Part shown: piece by piece, positions 10,015 through 21,401 of the stretch
Layout of the letters: the number at the start of each line of letters is the position of its first letter
Position numbering within the stretch: the stretch's first letter is position 1
Assembly (NCBI GenBank): GCA_015179125.1
Contig: WHVA01000159.1
Span: 124,001 to 188,000, forward strand
Length of the DNA: 64,000 nt
Source of the DNA: Gautieria morchelliformis
Lineage: Eukaryota > Basidiomycota > Agaricomycetes > Gomphales > Gomphaceae
Reading direction: 5' to 3'
Position numbers and translations under genes: made by a program
Notes under the pieces: generated by a model
Seen by the model: the letters and a program-made list of their open reading frames with translations, nothing else
Databases searched by the model: none
What the model was told of the DNA's origin: nothing

Positions 10015-13000
10015 GTCAGGTGGTACCACAGAGGAGCTCACCAGAAATGCGAATCTACGACCCTTGCGCTCATCACCAACCAGCGGAGACGCCGACCTGT
10101 GTTGGAACACGGACACAGGGGCCACTAGCCACATGACCCCTCACCGTCATTGACTACGGAATTATGAGCACTACAGAGTACCCATCCGGCTGGCAACGAA
10201 TGAAATAGTGTACTCAGCCGGGTGAGGGCAGGTACTATTTTCTCCCATCATTGATGGGAAAGCGGCGCAAAGTATCTTGTTCTCGCAAGTTCTACATGTA
10301 CCTGCGCTACAGAACAACCTACTCGCGGTCCTCCACCTTACCACACACCATAACTTCACCGTCTGCATTGTGAGCAGCTGCATATCATTCATCCAGGATA
10401 ACAAACTGCGCTTCTGTGCCACAGTACGGAACGGGACGGGATTCTTAACTGGGAACACAATCCCAAATCAAGAACTGGCTTACCACCTCTTCACCCATTG
10501 TAGACCGACCATTATTGCACAGACGACTAGCACACATTGGACAGGCGCGGCTAGAGAAGCTTTTAGAGAGTGGCATGGTCGACGGAATACATTTAAATTC
10601 AGATGCGACCATTCCCCATATCTGTGAACCGTGTATTGCTGCGAAGCAACACCGCAACCCATATCCAAAGAGGAGTGATAGCCGAGCATCCAACCCGCTC
10701 GATCTCGTTGTCTCAGACGTACACGGGCCTCTCCCAGTCTGCACACCATCAGGATACCGATACTGGATCACTTTCATGGACGATTGCACGAGGTACAGGA
10801 CTGTTTATCTCCTGAAGACAAAGGATGAGGCATTCGATGCCTACCGAGCCTTCGAAGCACTAGTGGAAAACCAGTTAAACTTGAGAGTGAAGTGTTTCAG
10901 AGACGACAAAGGCGGGGAATATATAGGTCATAAGTGGGACCAGCATTTCCAGCACCGAGGTATACTTCACGAACGTACTACGAAGGGCACACCACAGCAG
11001 AACGGGATCTCAGAATGGACGAATCGAACCCTCATTGAAGGGACGGTTGCACTACTACAGCAAGCCCACCTACCAGCGTCGATGTGGGGAGAAGCCCTGA
11101 AAATATTGGTTCGGATCGTCAACGCCACTCCAACCTCCGCACTTGTAGACAAAACCCCATATGAGGCCTGGTTTGGCTACAAACCAAACCTCGGGATGCT
11201 ACGTACTTTTGGATGCACTGCCTATGTCCACGTGCAAAAGGATGAGAGAACAGGACTGCAACCCAGATCTCGCAAATGCATTTACCTTGGTTTTGAGGAC
11301 GGTTATAAGGGTTGGCGCTGCTTGGACCCTATCACAAAACGTATCCTCATATCTCGAGACGTCTTCTTCGATGAATCTGAATTCCCAGGCCTCACCACGA
11401 CTAGAAATGCCATTGAATCATCTCTACCACCCACTTTACTTCCCGACCAGATTGCAGCTCCACCAGAAAGACAGCCAGACCAAGATGCTGAACTCCCTGT
11501 GAATCCAGGCCCACAGGCTGTACCTGACCCGCCAGCCGCTCCAAATCCTCCTCCAGCCATCCCTGACCCACCAGCTGACCCTGATCCTCCAGCTGACCCT
11601 GACCCACCAGCTGACCCCGACCCACCAGCCGACCCTAACCCACCACCCCGCCGCTCCAGTAGGACAGCCGCCCGCATTGATTACCGTCACCTCCACGATC
11701 CCTTCCTCCGACCTCGACCCCTTCCCGATCATGACGAGCCAGGCCCTGAGGGGGGTGCAGCAGCCAACGCTTCAGTCATTCAGGCCCTAGAATTCATCTA
11801 TGATGGATCAGACACCACTGATACAAACATGGTTTCACCGTGCGTTATCAGAGCGGCACTGAATGCGACAATAAAAGATGATCACGTACCTAAAACATTC
11901 GCCGAAGCAATGCGACGCTCCGATGCACCAATGTGGAAGAACTCAACAGATGCAGAAATCCAAGCCCTCCTGGACAATGGGACATGGGAACTGGTAAAAC
12001 TACCGCCTGGAGGGAAAGCCATTGGCTCTCGGTGGGTCTTCCGAATCAAGCTCCATTCAGATGGCTCTCTAGATAAATACAAGAGCCGTCTGGTAGCAAA
12101 GGGATATACTCAATGACCAGGGATTGACTACGATGAAGTCTTCGCTCCTACCACACGATGGGCAGCCCTGCGCACAATATTAGCTCAGGGAGCGCTTCAG
12201 GGAGCACACATTGAATCTGTAGACATATCGAACACTTACCTGAATGGAGTACTTGACGATGACGCAAAAATATATATGCAGCAACCGGAGGGCTATCATC
12301 AAGGGGGATCAGACTGGGTATGTAGACTGAAGAGAGGACTGTACGGACTAAAGCAGAGTGGAAGATTGTGGTACGAACGACTTGGGACTGCGTTGGAGAG
12401 CGTGGGATTCAAGCGGCTCCAATCTGCGCCAAGCGTCTATATCTGGATGAGTGATACTACCAAGGTCATCATACCCATTTTCGTTGATGATTTAACCCTA
12501 GTATCGGACTCGAAGCCGGAACTGGACCAGGTCAAAAGCAAACTAAGCGAAATCTTCAAATTGAAGGATCTGGGCCTGACAACATCACTACTAGGCGTAG
12601 AAGTGGAGTATGATCGCGCACAGAAAACACTAAGGCTCTCACAAAAGCAGTATATTCAAGAACTCCTTGATCGGTTCCAGATGTCGGATTGCCGACCCGT
12701 ATTCACACCTATGGCCCCAGGTCCGAATTTGAGCTCTGCCATGGGACCATCAACACCGGAAGAGATGGAGGAAATGAAGCATGTGCCCTACCTAAATGCG
12801 GTTGGAGCGCTGAATTACTTAGCTATCGCAACTCGCCCGGATATCGCTTACGCTGTCGGATGCCTCGCACGATTTAACTCAAACCCAGGCCTGACGCACT
12901 GGACGGCAGTAAAACATCTCTTGCGCTACCTACAAGGGACAATCGACCTAGCACTCACGTACTCGCCCGATCTATCAGCCAGGTCATTCCAAACATGGAC

Positions 13001-13448
13001 TGACGCTGACCACGGAGGAAACCTGGACAACGGTCGGTCGACCTCCGGATTCCTCACAAAGATCGGAACCGGAGCCGTTAGCTGGGCCAGCAAATTGCAG
13101 AATATCGTTACCTTGTCCACAACCGAGGCTGAATTCGTTGCATCGGTCCTGGCAGGAACCGAGATCGTCTGGTTACGGAGCCTATTAGATGAGCTTAACG
13201 CAAAAGTTGAAGGACCGTCTCACCTATTCATTGACAACCAGTCTGCTCTCTCTGTTGCCAAAAATCCCGAACATCATGGATGCATGAAACACCTGGATAT
13301 CCAGTACTTCTGGCTGCGAGAGAAAGTCGCTCATAAAGTCATTCAGATTGGCTACGTACCCACGAATAATATGCCAGCGGATCTGCTGACCAAAGCGCTG
13401 CCTCGCGAGTCAGTGGAATGGCATAGACGAGCCATGGGACTCTTCTGA
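10015..13448 (+). pseudogene. pol: Copia element 1 pol (protease, integrase, RT, RNase H), inactivated
   Basis: Ty1/copia order is clear. The protease motif is DTGATSHM (about 10100). The gag-pre-integrase zinc region starts at HRRLAHIG (10515), followed by an integrase core with SDVHGPL, FMDDCTRY and NGISEWTNRT, and a Pro-rich linker with repeated PPADPD units (11520-11650). The reverse transcriptase has WVFRIK, KSRLVAKGYTQ and the catalytic FVDDLTLVSD. RNase H has STTEAEF and ends at HRRAMGLF. Three in-frame TGA codons break it: 10151-10153 (family position usually Trp), 10223-10225 and 12114-12116 (after KGYTQ, usually Arg or similar). Apart from these stops the frame is well kept, so loss of function looks recent. 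Confidence 0.92.
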
Positions 13449-13470
13449 GGTTGACCGCGTCAGGGGGGTG

Positions 13471-13637
13471 TGTTGCTCGTGCGAGGTCACGTGACGCAGT
13501 CGACCAATATAGTAGTCTGAGTTCGAAGGGAAACCCTATCACTTTTCCCTTTGAACTCAGGTACATACTGTTAGATACTCACTGAGCAGATAGTAATCCG
13601 ATCACTTTTCCCTTCGAACTCAGTCCTCCACGTAACA
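13471..13637 (+). repeat. 3' LTR of copia element 1
   Basis: 167 bases, TGTTG...TAACA, preceded by a purine-rich tract (CAGGGGGGTG) that fits a polypurine tract. It differs from the 5' LTR at only a handful of positions plus a few bases at the start, so the insertion is fairly young. Confidence 0.87.
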
Positions 13638-13749
13638 GTGCCAACTTCATCCTCGCAGTGCCCAGTATCTCCGGTTCATGTTGCAGCTTGACCTTTGGCA
13701 GGGAAACCTGCACCAGGACTTGATATATACACATTTCATGATGTCATCT

Positions 13750-15480
13750 TTATTAATATTTATGCCTCTGAAGTACGAGGCTGGTTCAATCTTTTCCAAA
13801 GCGCCGTTCATCCCAGGCCACACACACGCTCACATAACCTACCCAGGGCCCCCGCATCAGGTTGCGGCCCCAGCGCCTGGCTTTCTCATCGTACCAGGCT
13901 TCGACCAGCCCCCAAAAGTTGATACGGCGGCGGAAGGAGGCTCGCGTGGCACCCGCCATCCCTGGGAGTGGGGTCAAATGTGGGGGGGGGGTTGAAATAG
14001 ATTAGTGCACTCTCGATCTCTTGGAAATTTTCATACACCCAACGTCTCTGGACATCACGGTGAGCTCAGAGGTGAAAGAGGGGAGAGGTACACACCAGGA
14101 CAGCATTACGTCCCACAGCTCTGGTATCAAGTAAGTAGGTTCCTGCGGGAAGGTATTTGCATGTGGTAGCCATGCTGAATGCACGTAATGTGAGGGGTTT
14201 GCTTCGGTTTAGGCTACCCACGAGCTGGTAAAAGCGTCGTGAGAAATATCAACGAGTTCTTGATGACAACGACTGACATCAAGTCGGAACTGTTGGCGGG
14301 CCAGCATGCCCACCAGCTGAACTTCCCGCATGATGTTGCGGTAGTTTCCGGGACCCTCCCAGACCCATGCAAGGTCTAGCTCGTCAGTGCGTTTGAGGAT
14401 CTCACACTGGCAATGGGTCTGTTGGTATCTGAAATTGAAGAGGTGACTGCAAGACGTACTCTCATGGCTTGGGTGAATCGAGATGTCACAAGTGTGGTCA
14501 CTTGCGTGTAGATCACCTGCCAGGCGATCTCTGTGAGCTTGTCCTGTTAGGGTTGTCAGCGATATCACATGGGCATCATAAGGCAAGTGGGTGCACCTTC
14601 TGTTCGAACGTCAAGCTGGCCTCCGCAAAGTCACATGGGAGCACGATATGTTCGTGCTTCGCAAGGGATGGTACGTGGGTGGGCACATCATCAGTGCACA
14701 TCATAGGCGATGTGGGGAGGGTATTTGCTATACAGGGGGGGGTCGGCGCGCGGGGAAGGTCGAGTGCTTGTGCACCACGGCCAATGTATGCCTCCAAGGT
14801 CGCATAAAGGGCATGGACATCGAGGGGGTTAGTAATGTGCAGCTGTGTGTGTGTTGGGGGGGGGGAGGGGGGAGGTGGTCAGGGCGCGAGGGCGAGGCGA
14901 TAAAGGAGAGGGTCTCACCTTGGCAAAGATGAGCAGGTGAGATACCCTGGCTGTGTCAAGCTGGTGTTTCTGTGCAAGGCCTTGCACGATGGCTGTGACT
15001 AGAGGCGGGACGGCTGCAGGGGCTTGCATTGCGAGTTTGAGGGGTTCGTGTTGGTGTGCTCTCCATGAGCTCAACGCCAGCTTAAATGCTCGGGCCAGTG
15101 GGTGATCATGTGAGCTCAAGGGATTTCTACGAGTGAGATTGAGCAAAAAGAAATAAGGTTCGTGCACATGGGCCATGAGCACTGACCATGCTCACTAAGG
15201 GGAAAGGTTGGATAACGCCTGTGGGGGCCGGAATAGATGGGGTCACGCACTGATCGATGTGTTGATGCCGTTCGGGGATAGAGTCTGGGCATGGGGGCAT
15301 GAGATGCAGAGCAAGAGGGTTGGTGCTGATGCTGCATGCCAGTCCGGCGGGGCAGAGGGTGGCCCATAGGTCGTCCGGAGGTTACGTTGGTGGGCAAGTA
15401 CACCGAGAGAGGAGGAGGGTCTGATTTTCACCGGAGACAACAGGGGGCGGGCTTGGATTGTCCAGAGTGAGACATTAGGG
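13750..15480 (-). CDS. Plavaka-associated gene on minus strand, function unknown (exons approximate)
   Basis: Several minus-strand open segments joined by plausible GT-AG introns suggest one multi-exon gene. Read 5' to 3' they are: a Ser/Pro-rich start (about 15480-15240), a segment ending ARVSHLLIFAK (about 15060-14930), LHITNPLDVHALYATLEAYI (about 14840-14780), KLTEIAWQVIYTQVTT (about 14530), a 70-residue segment with LDLAWVWEGPGNYRNIMREV (14430-14210), RWVYENFQEIESALIYFNPP (about 14060-13990), and a last exon with FWGLVEAWYDEKARRWGRNL (13977-13786). AATAAA occurs on this strand near 13752. The LLIFAK motif resembles LLSFAK in the gene at 19140-20740, so the two flanking genes may be distant relatives. 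Exon borders are uncertain, and a C-run near 13982 may hide a frameshift. Confidence 0.4.
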
Positions 15481-15504
15481 GTCACCGGGTTTGTTCCCAC
15501 CACC

Positions 15505-18500
15505 ATGAGCCTCCGTGCACCTGAACGTGAGCAGCACGACCGTGGACTGTCAGCATCTTGGAACTCACCTTTCCATGCAGATTTTTGCTCCAGAGGGAAC
15601 GGCACGTGGTCCTGTGTCCTGTGTGCCAACGATCCTCAAAGGCCCGGTCAGCGCCTCTGGCATGCCATTGCACATGAGAACACCTTGGCTCACCAAGCCC
15701 GGTTGGAGAAACATCGAGAGGACTTGGAGCTCGTGAATTGGTGCTGTGATGTACCTGGGGAAGCATCGGCGCATGACGTGATGGCCAATAGGGTTGCGCC
15801 GGTGGGGATGGGGTACATGGAGGATGGGGGTGATGTGGGAAGCAATGCTCGGGAGACAGAAGTGGTGGATCAGGGACCGTTGGGACATGCAGGTTCCAGC
15901 TGGTACACCGGGGAATGGGTCATGTCTAATGACACATCCCATGAAGCCATGGCGATACAGGCAGCAGCAAGGGCGGTCGGTTCATGGTTGAATGAGTACC
16001 AAGAGGCACAGGGCGCCGATGAGGACTCAGACTCACCAGGGAGTCCACAACATGGCGGCGATTCCAGCGATGGTGAGTCTGGAGGTCGCTTTGGCATGGC
16101 ACGACCACGGGGTATGCGCCAGGATAGCAATTGGGCACCCTGGGACGACAAGGTGGTGTGTAACTTAGTATGCCAGAGATGTTGATATCACTTACCTGGC
16201 GGTCACTGCAGGCCTGTGCTATGGATATAATTTCAAACATGGCTAGGAGTACATTGTCTGATATGCAGACAACCTTGCTGCAGTGGCTGTTAAGAGTTAA
16301 TAACGTGCAATATGTGCCGTCACTGTCATAGCTGAAAGCAGCGCAGGCATCATTGCAGAAGGAGCTGGGGGTACAAAGTGTGAGACGAGTGGGCTCATTG
16401 GGACATACATACTACACCAATGACATGGCGCAGGTTCTGGCCCAGGTGAGTAGCAGTTTGGGGTCTGTGAGGTGCGTGGCAGGCGCTTATGCCAGCCCCA
16501 GGAAATGTCGAACCCTTTGGTTCGACCACATTTGGGATTTTATCCTGAGGCCACTCACACGTCATTGGACGACGCCTTCCAGGGTTCGAGGTGGTTGAAA
16601 GAGATGCACCCAGCTTTGCTCACCCCAATGGTTCGCGTCCGGGGGCAAGATTATTTCGTTTTAGAACCAGTGATGCTCCGTGATGGCAGTGTTGTCATGT
16701 TCCATCGCTGGTTGACAATGGAACAGCAGGAAGGGATGTGGGGGAGAGGGTGGCGCATGCAAACACAAGGGATGGGAGAGGGGCAAGGCTGGACTGTGGA
16801 TCGCCGACAGGATATATTGGTGAGTGAGCGTGACTTGCTTATGAACTTCCCGACTTTGCAGCAGGCCTATGCCGACCATGGCATCCCGCCCCCCAATCGG
16901 GTCCTAGGTACGCCGTTCCATGTGGTTGCGTGTGTATGGGCTGACGGAGGAGCTACCCGGCAGGCAGCACAGACATCGATGGGAGCCATATGGCAGGCTG
17001 GGGGCATGCGATGCCTAATCGGTGGAGGGCCCTCGCCAAAGGGCACAGAGTGCTCTCCGTTCCCATCTGGTTGTATTGCGATGACACCTCCGGGAACCGT
17101 TCCAAGAAATGGAATGAGCACTACAGCTGGTTATTTTCGTTAGCGGGCTTACCGAAAAGTGCGGCCAAAGGGGGTTACCACATACACTTCATATGCACGT
17201 CCAATGTGGCTCATGCCCTCGAGATGATGGAAGGTGTTGTCGAACACATCGAGTGAGTGTCACCATGTCAATAGCATGGTGTTCTGTTGACTCCTCGTGT
17301 CAGGGCCCTGTACCGTGATGGGGTTTGGGCCTTTGATTGCGAGTATGGTGAGATGGTGCTCCTCTTCACGGCGGTCTTGGCGCTCTTGGGCGACAATCCG
17401 ATGCAAAGTGACATGGCCTGCCACATCGGCCTCAAGGGCAAGTTTTTTTGCCATTGTTGTTGGGTGAAGGGCCACGACAGGCAAGACTGCAATGATGACG
17501 GTGGCCATCCCGACGATCATGCCTCGTGACATGGTACACCTCCACTCGAATGTGCTGGTGGGCGGCATCAGTGGGTACCGGAGATTTGGGGGCCATGATC
17601 GCACGTGTGCAGCGCTTTATGGATGTGAGCCCCACGTGGTCCATGCCCATCTGTGGTCATCTAACCTCCACTAGGCATCCTTGCCCGCGCGCTGGCACAG
17701 CAAGACTGTGCATGTGACTGCCCAGATGCTGTCACACATGCAGCAGATGATGCCTCGGACTGCCTACCGAGTGCTGGGCATGGAGAATGGGGTCAAAGAC
17801 CCCATTTTGCATCACTTTGCAACCCGGTTATACAATGTTTGCAAGGGGCACAGGAAAATGGCTGCAGAACCGGCCCAGTATCGGATGTTGCAAACACTGC
17901 CCAAGGAGCCATTCAATCCGGTATGGCATCTGAGAGGTAAGTTCCCCATGTGAACATTTGGTTCCTGTGGCCCAGGCTGACATGGGGACAATGCCTCAGA
18001 CGTGGACCCCCACGCGCACACCCCTGTGGAGATTTTGCACGTCCTGCTTTTGGGGATCGTACGGTACTTCTGGCGTGATGCAGTGGCACGCATGTCAGAC
18101 GTTGACAAGCAGACAGTCATCACCCATCTGTCGTGCCTGAATGTTGACGGCCTCGGCCCTGCAGTGTCGCGAATGGTGGGCCACACGTTTGTGCAGTATG
18201 CTGGGTCCCTAGTGGGCCGTGATTTCCGGACGGTGATCCAGCTTGCTCTGTTCTCGCTCTATGACATCCTGCCCGCCCCTGCCCTAAAGGCCTGGGTGGC
18301 TTTGTCTGCACTCATGCCCATCATATGGCAGAACCACATCGAGGATGCGCAGGTATATGTGGTAAGCCTTCCAACACCAGTCCGTCCCTCGCATTGACAT
18401 GTAGCCGTGTTTTCGCACCCCAGGCCACCCTCAGGACCCGGATCCACTACTTCATGGATTGTGTCCTCGCCTGGACACCCCGCTGGTTCAACAAACCGAA

Positions 18501-18958
18501 ATTCCACATCCTCCTGCACCTCCCAGACCATGTCCTTGCCTTTGGTCCAGCGGTGCTCTTTGCCACCGAATCCTTTGAATCCTTCAACGCGGTCATCCGG
18601 GCGTGGAGTATCCACTCCAACAGATCAGCCCCTTTGCGAGACATCTCATCTCAAGCGGCCCATTGCAATAGGGTGCGGCACCTGATGAGCGGGGGTTACT
18701 TCCATGTGGAAGAAAGTAGTCCAACCGGAGACCCCACATCCAGGTGGACCACAGCGGGCCATGGCCCTGCCGTGCTCGTGCGTCAACCCATGACAAATGA
18801 TTCTCAATCTGGGGCAAATGCGCGACGCCGCGTTCTTACGACGCTGGCTCCCCCCAGTTCCCCTCGTTGATCGGGAGTCACTCATCACCGAGGTTTGCAC
18901 CCGGGCCTACGAACAGGACCGTGACCCCCTCATGCAGGATACAGGCGACCTTTCTGAA
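15505..18958 (+). pseudogene. Plavaka-type DNA transposase
   Basis: Multi-exon transposase of the Plavaka group of basidiomycete cut-and-paste elements. An N-terminal zinc-binding segment (CVLCANDP ... H) is followed by hallmark blocks: RWLKEMHPALLTPMVRVRGQ (about 16594), WRALAKGHRVLSVPIWLYCD and DDTSGNRSKKWNEH (about 17020-17120), HIHFICTSNVAHALEMMEG, WAFDCEYGEMVLLF, LGDNPMQSDMACHIGLKGKF and CCWVKGHD (17330-17470), HTPVEILHVLLLGIVRYFW (about 18015), YAGSLVGRDFRTVIQLALF (about 18200) and PRWFNKPKFHILLHLPDH with FATESFESFNAVIR (about 18475-18600). Introns with GT-AG ends separate the blocks. A TAG at 16329-16331 lies inside an otherwise conserved exon (VPSLS-stop-LKAAQASLQ), so the copy is probably inactive. 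Terminal inverted repeats were not found by eye. Confidence 0.85.
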
Positions 18959-19139
18959 TAAGTTTAGACCCGGCCTCCTCACCGCTCCAGTGAGCCCCAT
19001 GTGATCTCCTGATAAGCACGTGACCCTCATACTGATCGCGTCATGTTTGAACAATGCCAATAAGTGCAAACATGTTGCGAATACAAGAACTGCTCAGCCT
19101 GGTTCCTGCCCCCACGCCCAGTCTTCCCCTCCCAACCCC

Positions 19140-20740
19140 ATGGAATCCTTGAACCCCACCTCACCTGACCTCATCCCCGACACTCGGCTCTTCCAGCCTC
19201 GAGGCAACTTCAACATGGACCTTCATCCCGATGACACCCACCCATGCCTGCCCAGTGTGAGCAGCTTTGCGCCACAGTATGGTCGCTCAGTACTCTAGCC
19301 TAAGCCCTGACTATCCCCCCCCTAACCTCCCATCCCACAAACGGCTCTTCCACTCAGCCTTCAACCATGAGGAAGAAAACCAAGACCCACATACCCCCCT
19401 CCGCAGCCCACCTCCGCCCATGGCCGCTCCCCCACCAACCACGCTGCCCCTCACGAAAGTTGAAGCCATTTCCACCCAAATGGGCCTATCACCCACCCAG
19501 CGCCACAATCTCCTTTCCTTTGCCAAGGTAAGTGGCCCTCCTTGACCAAGCTTGCTTGCCTGACCTCAACTGTCCCTCGACCTGCATGCTGGCACCGGCA
19601 TGCCTCTCCCGCAGCTCCTCACATCTGTGTACACTCTGGCCGAGGCGATGTCCATCAAGTCCCTAGTTCAACACCTCGTCGATACCCAAGGCAAACTGTA
19701 CATGGAACTGGAAGGCCTCCGAGGCCAGGTTCGGGCCGGATGGTCCCCCGACGAGAACCTGCATGTAAGTCCATCCCACCCCTGTCCTCGTCCCTATACC
19801 CTCATCATGCCGCCAAGCTCGCTATTTTGGCCCTTGTCAAGCACGCCTTAGCCGATGGAGAGCATGCACGCATCTCCAAACTATGGATGGACATCGAGGT
19901 TCCACTTTACGCTCTTGTGTATCCCAGATCTGACGCCGCCCTATCTTGCAGACTCGTGTCAAGAACCTCGGGAAATAATGGGACCTCGAAGAGGTCATTG
20001 CCAACCCCATGCAGTGGCGCAAGGTCTGCGCAATCATCAAGCATCAGTGCACGCAAGGACGCTAGTTCTCACGTCGGATGGTAAGTGTCTTTACGTCCCA
20101 TGGGCCCCGGCCTGAGACCATCACCCAGATATATGCCTCCATTTCCCCAGGCGGGACTGGTCAAGACCTCGATGGATTTGTATACCAGTTTCTCAACAAA
20201 CATCTCACCCATGGCGTACCCCAAGACATCCTGCGAACATACGTTGCCCGAGCCATTGTCCTCGTAAGTCTTTCCCCGCGCATTTTGCTCTATCCGCTTC
20301 CTCTTACTCTTATCAGCATGCAGTGGCCCGCAACAACATGAGACTGGCCGAGATGTCTGAAGGCGGACAAGGATCCTGACTCCCCGGACAGGCTTGCAAC
20401 CAAGCCCAAAGGTGGCCGCGGTCGCAAGCCGAAGGGCCACACATTTTGGGATCTTGCTGAACAGGAGCTCTTGCGAATCCAAAAGGCATATGAAAAAGAT
20501 CCTCATGGTTACAAGCAGTGAGTGACACCCAGCGGCTTGTTTTCATATGCTGACCCCACTCCTATGCACAGGTACATCAAATCCCTCATAGAGGCTGACC
20601 ACCAAGCTAACGGCCACCAGACGTCAGCCCTTTCCTGGCACAGCGCATGTGCGGGTGTGTGGAGTGAACCATCCGCCCCTTCTGGGAGCGTGAATACTAT
20701 CACGCCGGTTACGTTCACATCGGCTTTGGACATGGAATAA
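19140..20740 (+). CDS. Plavaka-associated AT-hook protein, function unknown (exons approximate)
   Basis: Gene-like chain of exons downstream of and on the same strand as the transposase. It starts at MESLNPTSPDL, then after a short intron YSSLSPDYPPPNLPSH, then TKVEAISTQMGLSPTQRHNL ending LLSFAK (19528), LLTSVYTLAEAMSIKSLVQH (from 19614), LAILALVKHALADGEHARIS (about 19810-19900), TRVKNLGK, then DPDSPDRLATKPKGGRGRKP and HTFWDLAEQELLRIQKAYEK (20370-20520), and a last exon with RYIKSLIEADHQANG to the stop at 20738-20740. GRGRKPKG is an AT-hook-like core, so minor-groove DNA binding is possible. A TAA after TRVKNLGK (about 19975) means either my exon choice is wrong there or the gene is broken. 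Role inferred only from position. Confidence 0.45.
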
Positions 20741-21386
20741 GGCACACGGGTGACAAGGTGCTATATGTAATGAACCAATGTATTAGGAACAGGACCCAAA
20801 ACAAAGCATTTAATTATAGAAAACAAATCGGAAGGAATATCTGAACTGTCGTCACCACATGGGGTAGCGTCAAGCGGATGCAAAACCCTGTTCAGGCGGC
20901 ATGAATTTAGCATAACAACAAGAGGTATGGGGTAAATCAGGTGACGTGCTAACATGTCATGGCCCTGCCAGGTGCGATGCAGGAGGGTGACCGGCAAAAA
21001 TTGGGATGGGCCGGCCATATGCCAATCGAGCAGTCAGCGAGGTCATGAGAAGGAGGCAGGCGGTATTTGGCGCAAGGGCGGTACACGGTTTTAGTGACCA
21101 GATAACTCGAACGACTAAAAGCCGGGGATGACCTCGGTCGCCACCATCCCCGAGGTTGCGAGAGGAAATCAAGGAAGGATCAAACGGCGGAAGTTGTGAC
21201 TGGATGATGTTGGATGTCAAATGGCAAGAACTGCCCTTAAAACCGGTTAGTTTCATCGCAAGCGTCTGGCTGTGTATAGTGCGAGTAATATACTGCCACG
21301 GTCAAGTATGACTGTGGCTCCCTAACTACCAGTCCATGCGTCGGACGCGGCCCTGTGTTCTCCGCTTACCCCTGCTCATCCTCTAA
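20741..21386. other. Unassigned stretch between Plavaka and copia element 2
   Basis: No coding region I can support. Its right part may contain the 3' LTR of the minus-strand copia element (a purine-rich tract on the minus strand lies at about 21388-21404), but I found no second copy to define it. Confidence 0.35.
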
Positions 21387-21401
21387 TCTCAATTCTCCCC
21401 C

